NCBI RefSeq assembly: GCF_001427875.1
Contig: NZ_LMHK01000001.1
Coordinates: forward strand, 1,180,871-1,244,870
Length of the DNA: 64,000 nt
Direction: 5' to 3'
From: Devosia sp. Root685
GTDB lineage: Bacteria; Pseudomonadota; Alphaproteobacteria; Rhizobiales; Devosiaceae
Positions 62,079 through 64,000 of this stretch are shown piece after piece (position 1 is the stretch's first letter; each line of letters starts with the position of its first letter). The notes below the pieces were generated by a model. The model worked only from the letters and a program-made list of their open reading frames with translations, was not told the DNA's origin and did no database searches. Position numbers and translations under genes: made by a program.

Positions 62079-62899
62079 GGCGTGGGCGTCGTGTCGTATG
62101 GCGGGTTGCCGTAGACGGACTGGAACATGCGATCCCAGCGGACATTGGCCGGCCACTGCCAGACCTGCCACGGCGGCAGGTTATCCCTGATCGAGAAGAA
62201 GCGCGCTTCGGCCTTGGCGATCAGATTGACGGCGGGGACGTAGCCGACCTGGGACAGCACGCGGCTATCGGCCGAGCGGTCGCGATTGTCGCCCATCATG
62301 AAATAATGGCCGGCGGGCACGACATATTCGGGTGTGTTGTCGAGCGGCGCGTTATCGGAAATTTCCTGGATGATGTGGGTCGTGCCCTCGGGGAAAGTCT
62401 CGCGGTAGACCGTGACTTCGCGGGAATCGCCATTGCTGTCGGTGTCGGTTGCCGTGCCGACCGCTTCACGCTCAATCATGGTGCCATTGATATAGAGGCG
62501 ACCCTCTTTCATCTGGATGCGATCACCCGGCAGGCCGACGATGCGCTTGATATATTCGATGTTCTGCGGAACCGGGCGGAACACGGCGATATCGCCGCGG
62601 TTCGGGTCGCGGCCAAGGATGCGATTGGAGATCGGCAGTTCGAAATCGAGCAGCGCGAAATCGCCATAGCGGCCGAGTGAGAAGGAATGTTTGCCATAGC
62701 CCCAGACGAATTTGTTGGCGACGAAGTAGTCGCCAATCATCAGTGTCTGTTGCATCGATGCGGTGGGGATGGAAAAGGGCTGATAGAGGAAGAAGCGCAG
62801 CACGATGGCGATCAGCAGCGCTTCGACAATAACCACGAAAGTATCCCACCACTCATTGGCGGCGGATTTCTTGACGGGCTTTTGGGCGGATTGGGTCAT
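62075..62899 (-). CDS. lepB: Signal peptidase I
   Basis: A 274-residue membrane-anchored protease that removes signal peptides. An N-terminal membrane segment (VVIVEALLIAIVLRFFLYQP) is followed by FSIPTASMQQTLMIGD with the catalytic serine, then DIAVFRPVPQNIEYIKRIVG with the general-base lysine. The GDNRDRSADSR motif comes later. Start at 62899, matching family N-termini; the longer open frame is not protein-like. First in lepB-rnc-era, downstream of acpS (31-bp gap). Confidence 0.97.
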   Translation of the reverse strand: MTQSAQKPVKKSAANEWWDTFVVIVEALLIAIVLRFFLYQPFSIPTASMQQTLMIGDYFVANKFVWGYGKHSFSLGRYGDFALLDFELPISNRILGRDPNRGDIAVFRPVPQNIEYIKRIVGLPGDRIQMKEGRLYINGTMIEREAVGTATDTDSNGDSREVTVYRETFPEGTTHIIQEISDNAPLDNTPEYVVPAGHYFMMGDNRDRSADSRVLSQVGYVPAVNLIAKAEARFFSIRDNLPPWQVWQWPANVRWDRMFQSVYGNPPYDTTPTP

Positions 62900-62930
62900 T
62901 GCAATTCCAAGATCAGCGCTGAGGTGAGCG

Positions 62931-63350
62931 TTAGACGCTTGCCCGTGAAGGGTCAACCGGCAGCGCTTCGATGATGACGAAAGCCTGAGCCAGGCCCGCG
63001 TCGTCGGTAATGGTGATGTGGATATGGGGCTCGTGGCCCGGCGGGACAAGTCGCTCCAGGGCGCGCAGAGCGCCGTTGGTGAGTTTCATCGTGGGCTTGC
63101 CCGAGGGCAGGTTCACAACGCCCATATCGCGCCAATAAACGCCGGAACTAAGGCCGGTGCCGAGAGCTTTGGAGCATGCTTCCTTGGCGGCGAAACGCTT
63201 GGCATAGGATGCGGCGCGCTGAGCGCGGCGATCGGATTTTGCGCGTTCGAGTTCGGTGAAACAGCGATGGGTGAAGCGCTCGCCGTGGCGATCGAGCGCG
63301 TGGGCCACGCGATGAATTTCGATGAGGTCGGAGCCGAGGCCGATGATCAT
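62931..63350 (-). CDS. acpS: Holo-[acyl-carrier-protein] synthase
   Basis: A 139-residue phosphopantetheinyl transferase activating ACP. Family signature: [20 protein letters not shown] with the Mg-binding aspartate, then [20 protein letters not shown] with the second metal ligand. [17 protein letters not shown] and [20 protein letters not shown] segments complete it. Standard length. It stands between the repeat mosaic at 63367 and lepB; in relatives it lies between pyrE and lepB, as here. Confidence 0.96.
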   Translation of the reverse strand: MIIGLGSDLIEIHRVAHALDRHGERFTHRCFTELERAKSDRRAQRAASYAKRFAAKEACSKALGTGLSSGVYWRDMGVVNLPSGKPTMKLTNGALRALERLVPPGHEPHIHITITDDAGLAQAFVIIEALPVDPSRASV

Positions 63351-63366
63351 TGTTCTTCCCTTTCTT

Positions 63367-63517
63367 CCTTCTCCCCTTGAGGGAGAAGGTGCCCGAAGGG
63401 CGGATGAGGGGTATGGGATCTAGTTACCCGCTCCTCTGCGGAGGAGAGAATACCCCTCACCCTGATTTTCTGCTGAACGCAGAAAATCTGTCCCTCTCCC
63501 TCAAGGGGCGAGGGTAG
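63367..63517. repeat. Dispersed palindromic repeat, family C
   Basis: CCTTCTCCCCTTGAGGG left end, CTCCTCTGCGGAGGAG hairpin, GATTTTCTGC/GCAGAAAATC hairpin, and CCCTCAAGGGGCGAGGG right end. Order and sequence follow the copy at 31690-31836. Here the inner hairpin is GATTTTCTGC where the other has GACTTTTCGC, with matching changes on both arms, so the base pairing is kept. Confidence 0.9.
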
Positions 63518-63538
63518 GAACAGAGCGAGGGGAGGCAT

Positions 63539-64000
63539 TTACTTCACGCCCTGAATGCCGCGGCTTCCCGGCTTCACGGCCGGAATGGCGGCGAGTTCGG
63601 GCGGGAGTTGGTCTGCGGGATAGGCCGGGACCTTGAATTCGATCAGCGAGACCAGGGGCACGCCAACATCGGCTTCGCCGCCGGAGCGGTCGATGAGGCA
63701 GGCGGCGGCCACGACATTGGCGCCGATGGCGCGGAGGGCGGCGACGCATTCGCGGATGGAGAGGCCCGTGGACACGATGTCTTCGACGACGATTACCTTG
63801 TCGTCAGGCGAAATCTCAAAACCGCGGCGCAGTTCGAACTGGCCATCCACCCGCTCGGTGTAAAGCGCCGGCAGGCCAAGCTGGCGGGCGGTTTCGTAGC
63901 CGGGGATGATGCCGCCGATGGCGGGGGAGACAACCTTGGTGACGCCGGGAACTTCGGCGCGGATCTTATCGGCCAGCGCCTTGCAGAGCTTTTCGGTCTC
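63539..64000 (-). CDS. pyrE: Orotate phosphoribosyltransferase (5' part beyond window edge)
   Basis: The C-terminal 153 residues of OPRTase, which forms OMP from orotate and PRPP in pyrimidine synthesis. The PRPP motif [13 protein letters not shown] and the GQFELRRGF loop are present, as is [20 protein letters not shown]. The N-terminal part lies beyond 64000. It ends 188 bp before acpS across a family C repeat. The order pyrE-acpS-lepB-rnc-era is standard for the order. The length of the C-terminal part ([18 protein letters not shown] tail) fits the longer alphaproteobacterial form. Confidence 0.93.
   Translation of the reverse strand, partial: ETEKLCKALADKIRAEVPGVTKVVSPAIGGIIPGYETARQLGLPALYTERVDGQFELRRGFEISPDDKVIVVEDIVSTGLSIRECVAALRAIGANVVAAACLIDRSGGEADVGVPLVSLIEFKVPAYPADQLPPELAAIPAVKPGSRGIQGVK

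Overview
The window reads as chromosome of an alphaproteobacterium of the order Hyphomicrobiales, most like Devosia or a close relative. This rests on gene order and family content, not on a database search. Markers are the blocks pyrE-acpS-lepB-rnc-era-recO, chaperone-DUF177-plsX-fabH-ihfA-merR with divergent bamE, glyA-nrdR-ribH-nusB, an aspartate-type hemB, an LdtR/L,D-transpeptidase pair, a BA14K protein and rhizobial-type iol genes. The DNA is GC-rich, so most long antisense frames are shadows. I see no rRNA, tRNA, CRISPR array, prophage, transposase or replication origin.

Layout. 1-3890: adenine deaminase (cut by the left edge), an M20 dipeptidase, an aldo/keto reductase. 3894-12733: iron region, with DUF1513, imelysin, di-haem DUF1111 and imelysin genes leftward and an Fe3+ ABC transporter (binding protein, permease, ATPase) rightward from a shared 142-bp promoter region. 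12730-14388: Na+/H+ antiporter. 14568-19985: a tripartite tricarboxylate transporter (tctC-B-A) with a PrpD-like dehydratase and a GntR/FCD regulator, preceded by two matching palindromic operators. 19914-25203: CHASE2 cyclase, AraC regulator and a two-domain dehydrogenase/aldo-keto reductase fusion. 25218-26737: an FMN riboswitch controlling a riboflavin importer (ribN). 26680-35694: myo-inositol catabolism (iolR, iolC, iolD, iolE, a small membrane protein, iolB, and leftward iolG), linked by three operators of one form, TGGAA-N6-TTCTA.

36036-43920 is housekeeping: MerR regulator, ihfA, fabH, plsX, DUF177, a cytochrome bc1 assembly chaperone, bamE, nusB, ribH, nrdR, glyA. 44173-50937 is mixed: acyltransferase, BA14K protein, L,D-transpeptidase with its LdtR regulator, a divergent XRE/membrane-protein pair, a DUF2161 protein and small membrane proteins. 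51147-57682: hemB, an EamA transporter, an RDD protein, bpt, a Dabb protein and parC. 57818-64000: an orphan iron-type binding protein with a RirA-like box, recO, a MarR/ABM pair inserted between recO and era, then era-rnc-lepB-acpS-pyrE (cut by the right edge).

The most distinctive non-coding content is at least four families of GC-rich palindromic repeats placed only between genes. They often abut as mosaics and lie inside the iol gene row. The strongest regulatory signals are the IolR-type operators, the paired GntR-type operators, the FMN riboswitch with a hairpin over the ribosome binding site, and a perfect MarR-type palindrome next to the MarR gene that now heads recO.
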